DNA of 35,519 nucleotides from a bacterium (GCA_029571125.1 JAKPTH010000542.1:1-35519); one strand, 5' to 3'; shown: positions 17,742 through 27,182, numbered from the stretch's first letter. The notes: a model not told the origin generated them from the sequence alone. Translations and numbers: made by a program.

Positions 17742-18857
17742 TTGAAAAAAATTATTATTTTAACGTTTTGCGCGATTATAATCGCGCTTTCGACGGCCGG
17801 CGACGGTATCGTCGAAACCTTCTACGGCGGAGGCTCCGCCTTTATAATTAAAGGCGCAGTTAAAAAAGAAACGGCCGTCAGCTACGGTAAAATTTCAAAA
17901 CTGCGCTCGTCCGTCAAGCGCGTTAAAATTTATAACGAAAAAAACGAATACGCCTGCAGCCTTGAAATGGATGGAGTAAGCCTTCAGGACGTTCTGGAAC
18001 TCGCGCGGCCAGAGAAAAAAAGGAACGACGGTTTCGACCGCGATCTCGATATGTACGTGGTCGTGCGCGGCAAAAATGGAAAATCTGCCTTATTTTCATA
18101 CGGCGAAATAATTTCGGCTAAAGATATGAACTCGATAACCATAACCAAAAGCGCTAAACATATATTCCCGCACAAACACTCTGATCTGAGCCAGGCCGGC
18201 TTCGATATGAATAAATGGACGACAGCGTCAGGCGCGGCTAAGCTCGATTTAAAAAACTGCGCGTCGTGCCATGACGGAAAAGATCAGAAACCCGTATACT
18301 TCCCCGAAGGCTTCTGCCTCTTCGCCGCATGCGACGCTTCCAGCGCCCGTTTCGTTGAAAACATAGCCGAAATCGAAGTATGCCAGGCGCCCAAAATGAC
18401 ACTTACGCCTGAAAAAGATAAGGAAAACATGTGGCACGAAAAACCGGCGCTGATTTTTTCCGGTAAAAATACCGTTGAAATAACTATCGACGGCGTTAAA
18501 AACCTCACTAAATTCAGCCATACCGAAAATACCGTGGGCATGGGCAAAGGGTTCCACGGAAAGATCGCTTACGGAGGTTATGACATGGCGCAAATCATCA
18601 AAAACAACCTGCAGGACAAAACCGAAACACCAAAAATGTACGTTCTCGTAACCGCCGCGGACGGCTACAGAAGCCTGTTTTCGGCCGGCGAAATATTCGA
18701 TTCCCTTTACGGGCCCAACCTGTTTCTGGCCGATACCGAAAACGAAAAAGAGCTCCAGAAAAGCGGCGGCAAATTCAGGATTTTTATAAAAAGCGATTTT
18801 TTCGTCGACCGCTCGATACGCTCGGTGAAAGAAATATCCTGCGAATATTATAAATAA
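17742..18857 (+). CDS. Exported protein with two molybdopterin-binding (sulfite-oxidase-like) domain repeats and a central CxxCH motif
   Basis: Signal peptide (MKKIIILTFCAIIIALSTAG). Repeat 1 MYVVVRGKNGKSALFSYGEI, repeat 2 MYVLVTAADGYRSLFSAGEI. CASCH motif at 18258-18272 between them. Confidence 0.6.
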   Translation: MKKIIILTFCAIIIALSTAGDGIVETFYGGGSAFIIKGAVKKETAVSYGKISKLRSSVKRVKIYNEKNEYACSLEMDGVSLQDVLELARPEKKRNDGFDRDLDMYVVVRGKNGKSALFSYGEIISAKDMNSITITKSAKHIFPHKHSDLSQAGFDMNKWTTASGAAKLDLKNCASCHDGKDQKPVYFPEGFCLFAACDASSARFVENIAEIEVCQAPKMTLTPEKDKENMWHEKPALIFSGKNTVEITIDGVKNLTKFSHTENTVGMGKGFHGKIAYGGYDMAQIIKNNLQDKTETPKMYVLVTAADGYRSLFSAGEIFDSLYGPNLFLADTENEKELQKSGGKFRIFIKSDFFVDRSIRSVKEISCEYYK

Positions 18858-18910
18858 GCAATATATTATATATAAGCTTAGTAAAACAAAAAAGAAGAAG
18901 GAGTTTTATT

Positions 18911-19771
18911 ATGAAAAAGTTCAACCCCGTCAACCGTTTAATTTTAATCATGGCAGCTCTGGCTTTTATTTTCAATTTCAGCTGCGCTTTCGCGCAGGAC
19001 GCCCTCCAAAAAGACTCTACCGGCGAAACCATTATCCTCGCCACCACCTACAGCGTTTTCGACACCGGCCTGCTGGACGTTATTTTAAAAGATTTTACGG
19101 CAAAAACCTCTATAAGCGTCAAACCAATAGTGGTCGGATCCGGCGAATCCCTTAAAATGGGCGAACGCGGCGAATGCGATATAATACTGGCTCACTCGCC
19201 CGCGCTCGAAGAAAAATTCATCGCCGACGGCTTCGGCAAAGACAGAAAATCATTCGCTAAAAACGAATTTTACATAGTCGGGCCCGAAAACGATCCGGCT
19301 AAAATAAAAGACTCGAAAGACGTTTTCGAAGCGTTCGCCAGACTCGACAGCACAGGCGTTTTTATATCGCGCGGCGATAAATCTGGCACGCATACCCGTG
19401 AAATGTCGATATGGAAAAGAACCGGCGCCGACAAAAAAGCCGGCGCAAATTACATGGTAACCGGCCAGGGCATGGCCGAAACCCTCAAAATCGCCGACGA
19501 AAAAGCCGCCTATACCCTCTGCGACTCGGCCACTTACACTTTTATGAGCGAAAAACTTAAAATTAAAAGCATTTACGCCGACGCTAAAAATTTATCCAAC
19601 GTTTACAGCGTAATCACCGTAAATCCAGATAAAACAAAACACGCCAAATACCAGCCGGCTAAAAAATTATACGATTTCATTCTTTCACCCGAAGTTTTAA
19701 AAACCGTATATGAATTCGGTGCGGATAAATTTAAAAAACCGCTTTTTGAAAAATACGAAGAACATAATTGA
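18911..19771 (+). CDS. tupA: Tungstate/molybdate ABC transporter substrate-binding protein, TupA-like
   Basis: Signal peptide; ILATTYSVFDTGLLDVILKDFTAKTSISVKPIVVGSGESLKMGERGECDIILAHSPALEEKFIADGFG...IVGPENDPAKI...FISRGDKSGTHTREMSIWK. Confidence 0.85.
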   Translation: MKKFNPVNRLILIMAALAFIFNFSCAFAQDALQKDSTGETIILATTYSVFDTGLLDVILKDFTAKTSISVKPIVVGSGESLKMGERGECDIILAHSPALEEKFIADGFGKDRKSFAKNEFYIVGPENDPAKIKDSKDVFEAFARLDSTGVFISRGDKSGTHTREMSIWKRTGADKKAGANYMVTGQGMAETLKIADEKAAYTLCDSATYTFMSEKLKIKSIYADAKNLSNVYSVITVNPDKTKHAKYQPAKKLYDFILSPEVLKTVYEFGADKFKKPLFEKYEEHN

Positions 19772-19811
19772 ACCGATTTATAATTTAACGCGTTACGGCG
19801 CTTACACGATA

Positions 19812-19855
19812 AAAAACGGCGGATATAGGGTTTTAAACCTCTTCCGCCGTTTTTA
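19812..19855 (+). terminator. Intrinsic terminator after tupA
   Basis: AAAAACGGCGGA...TCCGCCGTTTTTA. Confidence 0.8.
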
Positions 19856-19898
19856 TATATAAAGGGATTTTTTTATGGTTCGCCGCCGGCGCGGGCCG

Positions 19899-20939
19899 CT
19901 AAAACTTATACTTGATAAGCCTAAAGCCGTTTTCATCTCTTTCATACGACAGAACCGTGTCTTCGGAAAGCACGACGAATTTTTTCAATATTTTTATGCG
20001 GCTTTTATCGGGCTGCGGCTCTATCCTTATTTTAACGTAACTTTTCTTCTCGCGGTCGAATTTAACCAGATAATGCGCCACTTCTTTTCCATTTTTATCC
20101 ACCAGATATGCTTTTACATAGGCGTTGTTTTTGCGGTCAAAACCGATGACATGACATTCGGCTATTTTAGCGTCTTTATGCTCGGGCGAACAGGTCTCTG
20201 AATATACCGGTTTTTCGGGATCCGCCGCGTTCATAACGCTGAACGTGTTATCCTTTAAACTTGAAATATATACGCAATTCGAATCGTCGCCGCCGCATAC
20301 GTATGAAAATATTTTATTCGATAAAGGAATCCTTATTTCGCCGGTCAGTTTCATGTCTTCGCCGAATATCGAAATTTTGTGTTCCAATGAGTCTATAGCC
20401 ACCAAGTTAGAAGAATTGTCGGTGAATATATATTTGACTTTCTTAATGAGCTTCTCGTTTTTCTCCCGGCCTATAACGCCGGCATGCTTTCCGTCGGCGC
20501 CGAATTTATGAATTAAATTGGTTTCGGCATCGGCTAAGTAAATATAGCCCGATTTAGAAACCGCTATGTCCGATACATAATTCTGGCCTATTCCACTAGC
20601 GCCGTATGAGAAACTTTTCGAAATGGATTTATCCGAAGGGTTTATTTTGAGAACCTTTTGAGAGCCCGAATCGCAGACGAATATATTCTCGCTGGAATCA
20701 ACAGTAAAAGCGCTCGGCTCGAGCGCTTTTAAATCGCCCTCGCCCCGGTCTATTTTTATAATAAGCTCGCCCTTAACGGCCGGTCTGCTTTCACCCGCAT
20801 AGATTAAACCTATGTTGATAAGTATTATCAATGAAATTACTGCCGCGGCGAATAAAAAATACCGCTGGTAACGCCGCTTCTTATTATTGTAATTCTTCCT
20901 CATAAACAGCCTCCCTGTATATTCATGGGCGTATTTCAC
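19899..20939 (-). CDS. Membrane-anchored NHL/6-bladed beta-propeller-like protein
   Basis: N-terminal TM segment (YFLFAAAVISLIILINIGLIYAG). Repeats such as SAFTVDSSENIFVCDSGSQKVLKINPSDK and SDIAVSKSGYIYLADAETNLIHKFGADGKHAGVIG. Confidence 0.75.
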   Translation of the reverse strand: MKYAHEYTGRLFMRKNYNNKKRRYQRYFLFAAAVISLIILINIGLIYAGESRPAVKGELIIKIDRGEGDLKALEPSAFTVDSSENIFVCDSGSQKVLKINPSDKSISKSFSYGASGIGQNYVSDIAVSKSGYIYLADAETNLIHKFGADGKHAGVIGREKNEKLIKKVKYIFTDNSSNLVAIDSLEHKISIFGEDMKLTGEIRIPLSNKIFSYVCGGDDSNCVYISSLKDNTFSVMNAADPEKPVYSETCSPEHKDAKIAECHVIGFDRKNNAYVKAYLVDKNGKEVAHYLVKFDREKKSYVKIRIEPQPDKSRIKILKKFVVLSEDTVLSYERDENGFRLIKYKF

Positions 20940-21046
20940 ATATTAATTATAACACTCATGACGTTTTCAAAGGCAGGATAAAAATCAAAAATCTTGCCGT
21001 TCAATATCTATAAATAAACCGGCCCTCATAAAACTAAAACATTTCA

Positions 21047-21076
21047 TTTACAAATTCAAACTCATTATGTTATAAT
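21047..21076 (+). promoter_or_regulatory. Sigma70-like promoter (TTTACA - 18 nt - TATAAT, extended TGn)
   Basis: TTTACA 21047-21052, tgTTATAAT to 21076, upstream of the histidine kinase. Confidence 0.5.
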
Positions 21077-21120
21077 AACTTTAAATGCATAGCGGCAATT
21101 TTTAAATCATATGGCTTTTT

Positions 21121-22575
21121 ATGAAAAAAAACTTTGAAAAAATTTATACCAATCCTGTGTTTTCCGGTTTCTGGGAATGGAACTTCAAAACGGAAACGGC
21201 TTTCATAAGCCCTGATTTTAGAACGCTTTTCAACCTCGACGCTTGCGCCGCCATCGACAAACCTTACCTCTGCAGTTCGATAATTTTAAAAGAAGACGAA
21301 CCCCCACTTTTAGCCTGCCTTGAAGAACATATCAAGTCGGGCGGTAAAACTCCGTTTTATATAAAATCAAGGTATCATAGGCCCGATAAGTCGGTTTTTT
21401 CCGCGGTCTGCTCCGGATGCGTTACCGAATGGGACGACGCCGGAAATCCCGTTAGAATGATCGGATGCCATACTTCATGCCTCGAAGATTCGCTTAAAAG
21501 CGATTTCATAATAGAAAACGCCGACGAGTTTAAAACAGTTTTTTCCTTGCTGCCGAACCTTATATGCGTAATTTCACGCGAAGGATATTTTACTAAATTA
21601 AACTCTAACTGGGTTGATTTATTAGGTTACGAAATTGAAGAACTCAAGAAAAAGCCTTTTATAGATTTCGTTCATATCGAAGATTTAAAAGCCACTTCAG
21701 AAGAAGTCCAAAAAATTTTATCCGGCAAAAAAACCGTCAATTTTATAAACCGCTATTTAAAAAAAGACGGCTCTGTAATCTGGCTCGAATGGAACGCCGT
21801 CCTTTCAAAAAATCAAACTCAAATTTACGCTTCAGCACGCGATATCAGCATTAGAAAAAAATTTGAAATATCGTTGATCGAATCCGAAAAAAAAATGCAT
21901 GAAGACCATGAAAAACTTCAGGCTTCCTTTAAAGAAAAAGAAATACTGCTGCGCGAATTATACCACCGCACTAAAAATAACATGCAGGTTATATGCTCGA
22001 TGCTTCTGCTTCAGGCATACGACACCGACGACAAAAACGTTCAAAATATTCTCGGCGCGATGGAATCAAGAATACACTCCATGGCGCTTATACATCAAAA
22101 GCTTTATCAGTCGGGCAACCTTTCCAATATTTCAACTTATGAATATATTACCGAGCTAGCGCAGATGATCGCTGAAAATTACGGCGGCAAAGAAAAAAAT
22201 ATTAAGCTCGCATGCGATATCGACGACTTTTCGTTGAATATAGAATACGCTCTCCCGTGCGGCTTAATCCTCAACGAATTAATCACCAACGCCCTCAAGC
22301 ATGCGTTTCTCGCTTCAAGCTCGGATGGCGGAACCGTTTATCTGGCTTTTAAAAAAAGGCCCGAACGCGAAATTTTTATAGAAGTGCGCGACGACGGACA
22401 GGGCGCCATAAAAAATTTCGATCCCGCACGCAACGCTAAAATGGGCCTTCAAATAATTCTTGCCATAGTAGAACATCAGCTGGAAGGAAACGTTATTTTT
22501 GAAAACATCAAAGGCTTTTCATGCGCTATAACTTTTAAGGAAAAGGATATAAAGTCATTATATGAAATTAAATGA
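21121..22575 (+). CDS. PAS-domain sensor histidine kinase, HisKA_2 (HWE-like) family
   Basis: PAS segments (LLPNLICVISREGYFTKLNSNWVDLLGYEIEEL); ELYHRTKNNMQVICSMLLLQA HisKA_2 H-box; ATPase motifs GLILNELITNALKHAF and VRDDGQGA. Confidence 0.9.
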   Translation: MKKNFEKIYTNPVFSGFWEWNFKTETAFISPDFRTLFNLDACAAIDKPYLCSSIILKEDEPPLLACLEEHIKSGGKTPFYIKSRYHRPDKSVFSAVCSGCVTEWDDAGNPVRMIGCHTSCLEDSLKSDFIIENADEFKTVFSLLPNLICVISREGYFTKLNSNWVDLLGYEIEELKKKPFIDFVHIEDLKATSEEVQKILSGKKTVNFINRYLKKDGSVIWLEWNAVLSKNQTQIYASARDISIRKKFEISLIESEKKMHEDHEKLQASFKEKEILLRELYHRTKNNMQVICSMLLLQAYDTDDKNVQNILGAMESRIHSMALIHQKLYQSGNLSNISTYEYITELAQMIAENYGGKEKNIKLACDIDDFSLNIEYALPCGLILNELITNALKHAFLASSSDGGTVYLAFKKRPEREIFIEVRDDGQGAIKNFDPARNAKMGLQIILAIVEHQLEGNVIFENIKGFSCAITFKEKDIKSLYEIK

Positions 22576-22948
22576 TTTAAAAGTGATGATAGTAGAAGAC
22601 GAAGCCCTGGCCGCACTTTTGCTTACAAAATTTCTTAACAAGCTCGGATGCAATGTGACCGGCGCCGTCGCAAACGGAAACGACGCCATCACTAAAGCCG
22701 ACGAAACAAAACCCGACCTGATCTTTATGGATATCCGCCTGGCGGACGAAATAGACGGTATAACCGCCGCAACCGCCATACTTGAAAAAAGAAAAACCAA
22801 TATAATTTTTATGAGCGCCTATTCCGATAAGGGCGTCGTTGAAAAAGCCATGAAACTAAATCCCATGGCCTTCGTCAACAAACCTCTGACGCTCGAAAAG
22901 TTAAAAAATTTAATCGAATCTTCTCCGTTGATCGAAAAAACTCAATAA
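22562..22948 (+). CDS. Single-domain response regulator (CheY-like), partner of the upstream kinase
   Basis: KVMIVEDEALAA...PDLIFMDIRLADEIDGITAA...IIFMSAYSD...PMAFVNKPLTLEKL. Overlaps the kinase ORF by 14 nt. Confidence 0.92.
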   Translation: MKLNDLKVMIVEDEALAALLLTKFLNKLGCNVTGAVANGNDAITKADETKPDLIFMDIRLADEIDGITAATAILEKRKTNIIFMSAYSDKGVVEKAMKLNPMAFVNKPLTLEKLKNLIESSPLIEKTQ

Positions 22949-22953
22949 AACAC

Positions 22954-23964
22954 TTATTTCACTTCGATTTTAACGAGCGTAAAACCCTGGTCGTCTTCTT
23001 TATAAGAAATTAAAAAATCCTCTTTGATTATTAAAAACTGTTTCGCCAGAGCCGTTTCATCTTCCTCCGGAAGCGGAAGAACGGCCTTCTTAACCAATTT
23101 TTGATCGCGAGAAAACTTATAAATGTAATTCGATTCGACCGGCCCCTCCGCCTGCGAATAAGCCGCCTGACAGTACATATTTTTCGCCGCGTCGAATCCT
23201 ATAAACCCCGCATAAAAAACATATAGCTTTTCTGCCTTGTCTTTTTTATAATTTAAAACCGCTTTTTTAGGATTTATGCCGTAAACGCTAAATCCGTCGG
23301 GAACTATCGTGTTAACGTAAAATCTCGCGGCGCCGTCGGAAGCATACGTATTGTAAACCTCTTCATCAGATTTTAAACTTACCGTTTTAACTGTTTTGCC
23401 GCTTTTATCGAATAATATAATCTGAGGATTTTCAAAATATTCATCGGTGAGCGCCGGCGCCCCTGAACCATCGGCAAAAATAAAACGCGGCTGCTTGATC
23501 TGCTCCTTGTCGCCTATTTTAGCCGCAATTTCACATTTTTTAGCGTCGGCCGAAAGCTTAAAAAGCCCCTTTAACGTCAATAAATAAACGCTATTATCTA
23601 TTACCGCCATGTCTATAAAAGTTTTTCCGGCCGCTGCCGTTTTTGAAAAATCACAATAATCCGAAACCTTTAAATCGTTTATATTCACTTTTATAATCTT
23701 TTGATTTACCGCATCGGCTATATGGACTGAATTAAAACCGTCATAACACAAAGCCTGAGGGCTTTTAACCAAAACTTCGCCTGAAGTTTTAGGCGAGCCG
23801 AGCTGGGCCGCGCCGGAACCGTATGGTATCTTAACCAGATCGGAAATTTCAGCGCGCGCCTGCTGAAAAAACAATGCTGTAAGCATCAACACCGCTATAA
23901 GTAAATTTTTATATAAAACTTTTAAATAAAATAAATTATTTTTTAATGTCGATTTCATATTCAA
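22954..23964 (-). CDS. Secreted beta-propeller-like protein, probable paralogue of the 19899-20939 product
   Basis: N-terminal hydrophobic signal; propeller-like repeats; C-terminus LISYKEDDQGFTLVKIEVK parallels VLSYERDENGFRLIKYKF. Confidence 0.6.
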   Translation of the reverse strand: MNMKSTLKNNLFYLKVLYKNLLIAVLMLTALFFQQARAEISDLVKIPYGSGAAQLGSPKTSGEVLVKSPQALCYDGFNSVHIADAVNQKIIKVNINDLKVSDYCDFSKTAAAGKTFIDMAVIDNSVYLLTLKGLFKLSADAKKCEIAAKIGDKEQIKQPRFIFADGSGAPALTDEYFENPQIILFDKSGKTVKTVSLKSDEEVYNTYASDGAARFYVNTIVPDGFSVYGINPKKAVLNYKKDKAEKLYVFYAGFIGFDAAKNMYCQAAYSQAEGPVESNYIYKFSRDQKLVKKAVLPLPEEDETALAKQFLIIKEDFLISYKEDDQGFTLVKIEVK

Positions 23965-24017
23965 CCTCGCTATAAAAATCTCGGCCGCTTCCGGCCATTA
24001 ACTCATTATCAGCACGA

Positions 24018-24045
24018 TAGGGGACGGCATCTTACCCGTCCCCTA
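24018..24045. terminator. Hairpin/possible terminator between convergent or tandem genes
   Basis: TAGGGGACGG / CCGTCCCCTA 10-bp stem, followed on + by TTTATTT. Confidence 0.4.
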
Positions 24046-24079
24046 TTTATTTAAATTTTATTAACTTGACAGCCGCGCG

Positions 24080-24808
24080 CTAAATCTTTCCGGAATTCGA
24101 TTTTTTAGAACCGTTTATAAATGTCATCGGATCAAGCGGATTTTTATTTTCATCGAGCACTTCAAAATGAAGATGCGCTCCGGTGCTCCATCCTGTGTTT
24201 CCTGATTTTGCGCCTTCTATAGGCTTGCCCTGCGTTACTTTAGTGCCGAGCTTGCACTTTTTGGAAAGATGCGCATAACGGGTATAATAAGTTTTTCCGC
24301 CTATCTCATGCTTTATGAGTATGGTTATTCCATGGCCCGTAGCTATTTTAGACTCCACTACCACGCCGTCGCCCAGAGCGTAAAGCGTGCTGCCAGTTTT
24401 TAAACTTATATCTATGCCTTCGTGAAGCTTTTTCTTCTTTTTAAGAGGATGGATCCTATAGCCGAAATAACTGGTTATCTTGCCTATGGCAGGCATTACT
24501 CCGCCAAATAAAGAAGTGCTTTCTCCTTCCTGCTTGACCGATTCGGAACCCGATGCGTCGCCCGCCGAAGAAGGATTAGCCTTTTGCTCAGAACCGGCGG
24601 CGGCGTTGCCGCTAACTTCTGGCGCCGCTGAATTTTCTGGCGCCGCCTGCTGACCGCTGGAAATACTGCCTTCGCCTATCGAATTTATAAGACTGTTGGT
24701 AGATGAGCTGAACTCCTCTGCCGAGGCCGAAAAAGCCCATATCATGCAGAAAATGAAAACCGAGATCGTTAAAAAATGCTTTTTATTCATAGCAATGACC
24801 CCTTTCAT
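24080..24808 (-). CDS. M23-family (LytM-type) peptidase
   Basis: FGYRIHPLKKKKKLHEGIDISLKTGSTLYALGDGVV...YYTRYAHLS...GNTGWSTGAHLHFEV, with metal-binding H-x-GxD and HLHFE motifs and a signal peptide. Confidence 0.92.
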   Translation of the reverse strand: MKGVIAMNKKHFLTISVFIFCMIWAFSASAEEFSSSTNSLINSIGEGSISSGQQAAPENSAAPEVSGNAAAGSEQKANPSSAGDASGSESVKQEGESTSLFGGVMPAIGKITSYFGYRIHPLKKKKKLHEGIDISLKTGSTLYALGDGVVVESKIATGHGITILIKHEIGGKTYYTRYAHLSKKCKLGTKVTQGKPIEGAKSGNTGWSTGAHLHFEVLDENKNPLDPMTFINGSKKSNSGKI

Positions 24809-24935
24809 ATAAAAACTTTTTGAATGCTTATAAATTAATATAATAATTATAGCAGCTTTTTAGATTTCTTATCTATATTATACTAAAAATTTATAAAATT
24901 GTTTCCGCTTTTTGTCTTCTTTTTTTTCTTATTTT

Positions 24936-26012
24936 TTATAGCGACGTTTCTTTAATCAGAGTTTCATAAAATTCAACCGGCGCAAGCTCAAAATACTTTT
25001 CTCCGCCAAATTTATTAAATAAAAATAACCTGATATCAACACATAAATGACACTTACCACAATATCCATCGCTCTTTTCAATGTAGCCCATTTTTTGAGC
25101 ATACACAAATAAACCCCTGATACCTTCATTAAATAATAACTTTATCAGCGGCTTATCGTTTAAATTTATCTCAGCATCGGCTTCATTATACGAACACATC
25201 TTTATGCCGCCGCAAAGGCCGCCGGGCATATAATTGCCATATGCATCAATATGAAAATGTGAAGTAGATAACAACTCTCTTTCACACGAAGTCATGAAAA
25301 AATCTGTCGCCGGTTTTTTATCTGCGACCGGCGGTTTCGAATAACCGCAACGGCCGCCCGGTATTAAATAATACATATCTCCGGCGCGTCTGACGATATC
25401 AGGGCTAATAGAACTCCAATCTATAGTTTTTGTTATATCGTTCTTATTGAGCATATTTAAAAATTCAGGGATCCAGACGAACGCGCCGTGAAAACCAAAA
25501 ACGCTTCTGACCGACTTAATCGCATTAATCGTAATCTGAGGTTTTATAAATTCGGCATGAAATGGAGATACAGATATCAAAACGGATCTGAGCCCGATTT
25601 TATAAAGCTCCTTTAAAACCGGTTCATATTTATTGAAATTATTGCCCCAGAAACCATTAGTTTCAACGTAAGATAATTTTATGCCGGCGGCTACAGCCAA
25701 CTCCACTGTATCTATCAGGCATTGCGTATTTAAAAACGGCTCGCCGCCGCCTATATGTATCTCCGCGCCCGGGCCGGCACGCTTTATATATTTAAAAATT
25801 TCTTCCGCCTCGTCGCGGCTAAGCCATTTGTTTTCCCGTTCGGGCGAACCGGCCACCAGACAATGACGGCAACGATTCGTACATTTATAGCTCAAAACGA
25901 TCCCGCCGCCCGAAAGCTCCGGTAACTTAATTTTTTCACGGTAGTTAAATTCATTGTTCAAATTTATATTAAATCCCATAACCCCTCTGCCGCCCGCATA
26001 ATATAATCTCAT
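24936..26012 (-). CDS. Radical SAM protein with C-terminal Cys motif (SPASM-like); likely start is the internal MGFNINL
   Basis: LSYKCTNRCRHCLVAG (CX3CX2C); GAEIHIGGGEPFLN; C-terminal GYCGKCHLCVD cluster. Confidence 0.85.
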   Translation of the reverse strand: MRLYYAGGRGVMGFNINLNNEFNYREKIKLPELSGGGIVLSYKCTNRCRHCLVAGSPERENKWLSRDEAEEIFKYIKRAGPGAEIHIGGGEPFLNTQCLIDTVELAVAAGIKLSYVETNGFWGNNFNKYEPVLKELYKIGLRSVLISVSPFHAEFIKPQITINAIKSVRSVFGFHGAFVWIPEFLNMLNKNDITKTIDWSSISPDIVRRAGDMYYLIPGGRCGYSKPPVADKKPATDFFMTSCERELLSTSHFHIDAYGNYMPGGLCGGIKMCSYNEADAEINLNDKPLIKLLFNEGIRGLFVYAQKMGYIEKSDGYCGKCHLCVDIRLFLFNKFGGEKYFELAPVEFYETLIKETSL

Positions 26013-26027
26013 GCCGGCCCGAATGCG

Positions 26028-26612
26028 CTAATAAAGCTTATTATATCCCTGACGCTGCTGATAAACTCCCCTGATTGTAACATTGCGGTTGACCGGGTCT
26101 ATATAATCGATAATAATTTTTGCGTAATTACCGCCGTACCGGCTCCATTTATATATTGCATAAACGTTATTCATCTTTAACAGCGTAACGCCGGAAGTGT
26201 CAGGCAAATACACTACGCCGGTCTTAACGTCGGCATAAACAGAATCGTACGCCTTAATATCCGGAAGCGTATCTATAATTTCATATTTAACCGACTTGAG
26301 ATCCGAAATCTTTAAATAATACTTTACGCCGTCAGTAATATAATATCCGCCACGTAACCCTATTTCGGCCGAAGAGCCGGCATAAAAAAAATTCAAATCG
26401 TACGCGGTCTGAGAATTTACAGGATTAGCGTCGCAGTCCTCGCCTCTTAAATTTATATAATCGTTTATATTAAGAGTACGCTGAAACTCCACAACGCCCG
26501 GCTCCACATTTACTGCCGTACCTTTGTCGCCGCAGCCTGAATTAAACGTCGTAAATATAAATGGAACAATCAAGTATATTAGAATTATATGATGTATTTT
26601 TTTTGTGTTCAT
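26028..26612 (-). CDS. Small exported/lipoprotein-like hypothetical protein, 15 nt upstream of the radical SAM gene
   Basis: N-terminal hydrophobic signal ending FNSGCGDKG (possible lipobox); no recognised family. Confidence 0.55.
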   Translation of the reverse strand: MNTKKIHHIILIYLIVPFIFTTFNSGCGDKGTAVNVEPGVVEFQRTLNINDYINLRGEDCDANPVNSQTAYDLNFFYAGSSAEIGLRGGYYITDGVKYYLKISDLKSVKYEIIDTLPDIKAYDSVYADVKTGVVYLPDTSGVTLLKMNNVYAIYKWSRYGGNYAKIIIDYIDPVNRNVTIRGVYQQRQGYNKLY

Positions 26613-26686
26613 AAATTATTCTCGATTCGATTTTTTTTAACGTTAAATGCAATTTAATATTATTGTTTAATAACTCTTTTTTTGAT

Positions 26687-26723
26687 AAGGGAAGGCGAGG
26701 TGCCATGGCCCCTCCCTTCCCTT
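26687..26723. repeat. Hairpin AAGGGAAGG...CCTTCCCTT with palindromic GCCATGGC loop
   Basis: Left arm 26687-26695, right arm 26715-26723, plus internal GAGG/CCTC pairing. Confidence 0.6.
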
Positions 26724-26892
26724 AAAATCCCTTCCAACCCCTGAATTGCCTGACGCTTTATTTTTGTGATGTGCCCGCTTTTCAGTTGGCGCTTTAATTT
26801 GCTTAACTCATGCCCTTTTCAGTGATTGCCTCAAATTTCTTTTCCATTCCGCTTTCTATTTTTCTATTTCTGTTTTTTGTTTCTGTTTTTTT

Positions 26893-26920
26893 GCAGACGC
26901 GCGCTTACGCGCGCGTCTGC
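26893..26920. repeat. Perfect 12-bp GC-rich hairpin gcagacgcgcgc-ttac-gcgcgcgtctgc
   Basis: Exact reverse-complement arms 26893-26904 and 26909-26920. The T-tract precedes it rather than follows it. Confidence 0.8.
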
Positions 26921-27107
26921 GCTGCAATAATGGCCTATTGGTAAGTCAGCTTTATAGTTTATTTGTAGGCATTCTGGTTAATCAGCTTTCATATGGTCAA
27001 TAATCCTTTTCAGCCTATTCAAAAAACTTTCAGGTTAAAAACCGTTGTTTAAATTGCTTTTAAGCGAGTAGCAGGGGCCAGACAAAATTTTTGAGGGCCG
27101 CCTCCTT

Positions 27108-27182
27108 GCCATCCATGGCATCGGCGGCACTAAGACATCCTTGTCTGTCGGGCAAGATGCTGATCTGAAACCCATGGATGGG
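27108..27182. repeat. Cluster of three short palindromes of similar form (gccatccatggc, agacatccttgtct, cccatggatggg)
   Basis: 27108-27119, 27133-27146 and 27171-27182. The outer two are also near reverse complements with flanking sequence. Confidence 0.65.
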
